Of a stretch of DNA of 64,000 bases, positions 61,078-64,000 are shown piece after piece. The DNA comes from Oscillospiraceae bacterium. Its GTDB lineage: Bacteria > Bacillota > Clostridia > Oscillospirales > Acutalibacteraceae. The stretch covers positions 1 to 64,000 of the forward strand of contig DPVM01000007.1 of the NCBI GenBank assembly GCA_003526845.1, read 5' to 3'. Positions within the stretch are counted from its first letter, which is position 1; the number at the start of each line of letters is the position of its first letter. The notes below the pieces were generated by a model that searched no databases, was not told the origin of the DNA, and saw nothing but the letters and a program-made list of their open reading frames with translations. Made by a program: the position numbers and the translations under genes.

Positions 61078-61668
61078 TTAAAGCTCGCTTACAATCTCAA
61101 AAAACTCATTCTTACTCATCATATTGTTGATGCAGGAGAGGAGGGAGGAGGTTGAGAGAAATTCCGGCAGGTCAAGCTTTTTGAGCAGTGCTTTTTTCCT
61201 TTCTTTTGCATTCGGCGTGCCGGATAAGCCTGCCTCGTACAAATCGAAATTAGTCAACGGGTCGGGATTTGCCGTTGCCTCACAGGCAATGCCTGCTTTT
61301 TCAAAAGCGGCGAGCAAAACCTCCTTGCTCATACCTTCAACGCCGAGTTTGCCCTCTTTTGAGGCATGCTCCTTGCGGCGTTCCTTGCCCAAAATGTCGG
61401 GGATATAAACGTTCGTTATTCTGTCTTTCTGCACTCCCGACGAAATGTAATTTCTTATCATAAAGCCTGCATGGTCGGAGTCGGTCAAAACGATGATTCC
61501 GCGCTCTTTTGCAAGCTTTTTGATGAATTTCAGCTTTTCCTTGTCCTTGAACACGCCAAAGCCGTTCGTTTCGATTATAAACGCGTCAACAATGTTTGAA
61601 AGCTTGATTTTGTCATACTTTCCCTCAACGATTATTGCCTGCGTGATTTTCAGCCTTTCGTTCATCAT
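61078..61668 (-). CDS. rnmV: Ribonuclease M5
   Basis: 196 aa. TOPRIM domain at 1-100 (QAIIVEGKYDKIKL with catalytic Glu, VLTDSDHAGFMIR with the DxD), then the RNase M5 C-terminal part (GVEGMSKEVLLAAF). Matures 5S rRNA. Overlaps the end of holA by 4 bp. Confidence 0.94.
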   Translation of the reverse strand: MMNERLKITQAIIVEGKYDKIKLSNIVDAFIIETNGFGVFKDKEKLKFIKKLAKERGIIVLTDSDHAGFMIRNYISSGVQKDRITNVYIPDILGKERRKEHASKEGKLGVEGMSKEVLLAAFEKAGIACEATANPDPLTNFDLYEAGLSGTPNAKERKKALLKKLDLPEFLSTSSLLSCINNMMSKNEFFEIVSEL

Positions 61669-62702
61669 TCGTTCCTCAGCATAAACAACTTTGCGACAGC
61701 CTCTTCAAGCAAAATTTTGCCGTCAACCGATGTCGACTTGAGCATTTCGTCAGTTTTTGAAAGTGTGTCAATCGACTCCCTCAAACTCTCGGTGCTTATG
61801 TTTCTGCAATTTCGCGCCGCATTTGAAATCAAAAATTCGCGACCTTTGTAGTTGAAATATTTTGCAATGTCGCTCTCGCTCTCTCCTGCCGATTTTGCGC
61901 ACTTTGCACGGTACATATCAATATAGCATGACGAAAGCACCGCGAGTATTCCGACAGGCTCTTCCTTGTTGGCAAAAAGCGCGTTTAAAACGCCGTATGC
62001 GCCGTCGCTGTTGCCGGCAAGGATAAACTTCGATAAATCGTAAACGCGTGCCTGTAGGCTTTTTACCGCAATTTCGTCAATGTGCTCTTTTTTTATTTCG
62101 CCCTCGCCGATATAAAAGCAAAGCTTTTCCGTTTCGTTGAAAACTGTTTTTAAATCACTGCCTACAACGGAAATCAAATACCTTGCGTTTTTAGAGTCAA
62201 TTGTGCATCCCCGCTTTTTTGCCGATGCCACAATCAGCCTTGCAATGTCGCCCTCGGTGCGCTTGTTCAGCTCTGCAACACTGCCTGCTTTTGCAAACGC
62301 CGTTATAAGCGACTTGAATTTGTCGTTCTTTTTTGTGTCGACCGCGAGTGAGTCGTACCAAAATACAAGCACGCAGGTGTCGGGCACATCTTTCAAAAAT
62401 TCTTTTATTTCCTTGCAGTCGTTTACCGATTTGTCAAACGGATAATCGCGAACAAGAATAAAAGAATATTCCGCCATCATCGGCACGGTTTCTGCGTCCT
62501 GTAAAATGTCTGAAATCGAAATGTCCTTGCCGTCATATCTGTGATAATTAAAATCGGCAAACGCAGGGTCAACTACCGCGCTTGTGAGCTTGTTTACATA
62601 ATGCTCTTTAAGATAAGACTCCTCGCCGTAAATAAAATAGACATTTGAAAACTGCCTGTTTTTAATTTGTGCCTTAAGCTCCGCTTCGTCTATTTTTGCC
62701 AT
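61665..62702 (-). CDS. holA: DNA polymerase III delta subunit
   Basis: 345 aa clamp-loader subunit. VYFIYGEESYLKEHYVNKL start, RYDGKD and AETVPMMAEYSFILVRDYPF, AAA+-like fold without a functional P-loop, and the C-terminal collar region ending AVAKLFMLRNE. Overlaps comEC by 13 bp. Confidence 0.94.
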   Translation of the reverse strand: MAKIDEAELKAQIKNRQFSNVYFIYGEESYLKEHYVNKLTSAVVDPAFADFNYHRYDGKDISISDILQDAETVPMMAEYSFILVRDYPFDKSVNDCKEIKEFLKDVPDTCVLVFWYDSLAVDTKKNDKFKSLITAFAKAGSVAELNKRTEGDIARLIVASAKKRGCTIDSKNARYLISVVGSDLKTVFNETEKLCFYIGEGEIKKEHIDEIAVKSLQARVYDLSKFILAGNSDGAYGVLNALFANKEEPVGILAVLSSCYIDMYRAKCAKSAGESESDIAKYFNYKGREFLISNAARNCRNISTESLRESIDTLSKTDEMLKSTSVDGKILLEEAVAKLFMLRNE

Positions 62703-64000
62703 GTGCCGATCCCCCTTGCCTTGTAGTTTTCGCCGTAAAATGTGTATATCACTCTTGTGTCGGAGTTTATTTCACCGTTGGCGTCGGTTATTTTGCCGTC
62801 GGTGATTTTTATATCGCAGTCACTGTCGTTTCGACCGCTGTAAATCTTAATGCCGTTGATTTGAATTTCAAACTCGGCTGAATTTCCTTCATCAAGATTA
62901 TACTTTATATTGACACCGCTGGCAAGAGTGTTTTTGTATTCACTGCAAACGGTTATATCCTTGATTTGCCCATCTTCAAGCAGACTCGCGTCAAATGACG
63001 GCGTAATGTATGTGTTACAGCCGTATGCGTCTGCGATTTTCTTTGCATATTTGCAACTGTCGGAGTCAATCAAAATGTCAATATCGCCGTGGCTCATATT
63101 CAAAAATCCGTTTGCCGCAGAATATGCACTCTTGCTGTCAACGCCGAAAAGCACCGTCGTGTCCTTGCATCTCAAAACAATCGCACCGCTTCCGATATAC
63201 ATTTTCGGCAACTTTTGATTATAAAGTGTGTTTACGCATCCGCAAACTATCAGCAACGCTGTGTTGATAACTGCAGCGGTTTTGATTAGTCTTTTCCTGC
63301 CGAGAATAAACGGAATTGCAAAAATTATTAGAATTGCGGCAATAATCAGCCCGAAATATTCGCCGAAATTGAGCATTGCCGTGTCAAACGATGCAAACCA
63401 CGCCGTTATTTTTAAAATGACAAAATTGAGCCAGCGGATTATGAATACCGCCGCACCCGAGAAAATGTTTATCTTTATTAAAAAATACCCTGCGAGCGAC
63501 AGAATTACCGATAAGCTTCCGAGCGGAACAAGCACAATATTGCACAAAATTCCCGATAGGCTTGCGTAGCCGAAAAATGCGTAGCATACCGGCAGGGAAT
63601 AAACCATTACGCTTGCGCCCACAAGTGCCGATGAGATTATTTTTGCAAATGGCGTTGCAACAACGGTTACAACAAGTCCGTCACACTCGCTTGTTGCATC
63701 TTTGTCAATCAGCTTTATCAAATACGGATACAGCGTAATCAGTGAAAGCACTGCAAGAACACTCAACATTGCACTTAAATCATACACAGCAAACGGATTT
63801 AGGCATATCAAGAATACCGCAAATCCAAGCGAGTTGAGCGCGTCGGAACGCCTCTTTATAATCCTGCCGCCGAGCATTACAAGAAGCATTATTCCTGCAC
63901 GGATTACAGATTTGGAAAATCCTGCCACGCCTATATAGACGAGTACACAAATTGCCAAAATGAGTGCGCTTGCCTTGTCTTTTACTTTTATTCTTTTTAA
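62690..64000 (-). CDS. comEC: ComEC-type DNA-uptake channel, N-terminal part outside window
   Basis: At least 436 residues. The frame stays open to the right edge (14 codons beyond the TTG at 63958), so the true start is outside. The competence-domain helices (IYIGVAGFSKSVIRAGIMLL, NPFAVYDLSAMLSVLAVLSL, VGASVMVYSLPVCYAFFGY) are followed by a C-terminal soluble domain that is placed like the usual MBL nuclease domain. That domain lacks HxHxDH: the corresponding stretch reads SHGDIDILIDSDSCKY. Start of the comEC-holA-rnmV operon. Confidence 0.85.
   Translation of the reverse strand, partial: LKRIKVKDKASALILAICVLVYIGVAGFSKSVIRAGIMLLVMLGGRIIKRRSDALNSLGFAVFLICLNPFAVYDLSAMLSVLAVLSLITLYPYLIKLIDKDATSECDGLVVTVVATPFAKIISSALVGASVMVYSLPVCYAFFGYASLSGILCNIVLVPLGSLSVILSLAGYFLIKINIFSGAAVFIIRWLNFVILKITAWFASFDTAMLNFGEYFGLIIAAILIIFAIPFILGRKRLIKTAAVINTALLIVCGCVNTLYNQKLPKMYIGSGAIVLRCKDTTVLFGVDSKSAYSAANGFLNMSHGDIDILIDSDSCKYAKKIADAYGCNTYITPSFDASLLEDGQIKDITVCSEYKNTLASGVNIKYNLDEGNSAEFEIQINGIKIYSGRNDSDCDIKITDGKITDANGEINSDTRVIYTFYGENYKARGIGTWQK

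Overview
This window looks like a chromosomal segment of an endospore-forming, Gram-positive member of the Clostridia, most probably an uncultured gut Oscillospirales/Ruminococcaceae-type bacterium. The evidence is the sporulation genes (sigG, a spoVB/yabM-type flippase, yabP, yabQ), a PolC-type replicase, MurT/GatD lipid II amidation, a HisZ-type histidine pathway, a CIRCE-controlled groESL operon, and large secreted proteins with BspA-like leucine-rich repeats and a dockerin-like module. Placement below order level is inference. No rRNA, tRNA, CRISPR array, IS element or prophage was seen.

Layout. 1-6.1 kb: 3' part of a uracil/xanthine permease, sigG, a minus-strand pair (inositol-phosphatase-like, YtqA-type radical SAM) and murT-gatD. 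6.1-8.2 kb: rpsB-tsf behind a structured leader. 8.2-9.8 kb: a small disturbed patch with a HAD-phosphatase remnant, a UGA-interrupted zinc-ribbon gene, a ribbon-helix-helix regulator and rubrerythrin. 9.8-14.8 kb: envelope-glycosylation genes (two GT2 transferases, GtrA) surrounding an FRG-domain protein, then an orphan GHKL sensor kinase. 15.1-17.7 kb: an 886-residue secreted LRR/Cys-rich/dockerin protein. 17.9-28.2 kb: housekeeping operon pyrH-frr-uppS-cdsA-dxr-rseP-ispG-polC. 28.2-33.2 kb: his operon (hisZ-hisG fusion, hisD, B, A, I, E) running without a gap into recJ-rel-dtd-MBL-hemZ. 40-53.8 kb: a yab-type sporulation/division cluster (flippase, mazG, HU, rqcP ... yabP, yabQ, divIC), split by an O-antigen-ligase-like gene, three tandem membrane-anchored parvulin-like proteins and a short coiled-coil gene. 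53.8-55.9 kb: groES-groEL. 55.9-61.0 kb: an XRE repressor divergent from a 1504-residue secreted protein across two identical 17-bp operators, then a 39-residue peptide gene. 61-64 kb: comEC-holA-rnmV on the minus strand, with comEC running off the right edge.

The most notable items are: PolC appears to lack the 3'-5' exonuclease domain normally inserted in its PHP domain; the XRE/dual-operator/giant-secreted-protein/small-peptide module; a likely AUA start codon for yabQ; an otherwise intact zinc-ribbon gene carrying one in-frame UGA; and a HisZ-HisG fusion in a his operon with no hisC, hisH or hisF. Everything was read by eye; no homology search or folding program was run, and family names rest on recognised motifs.
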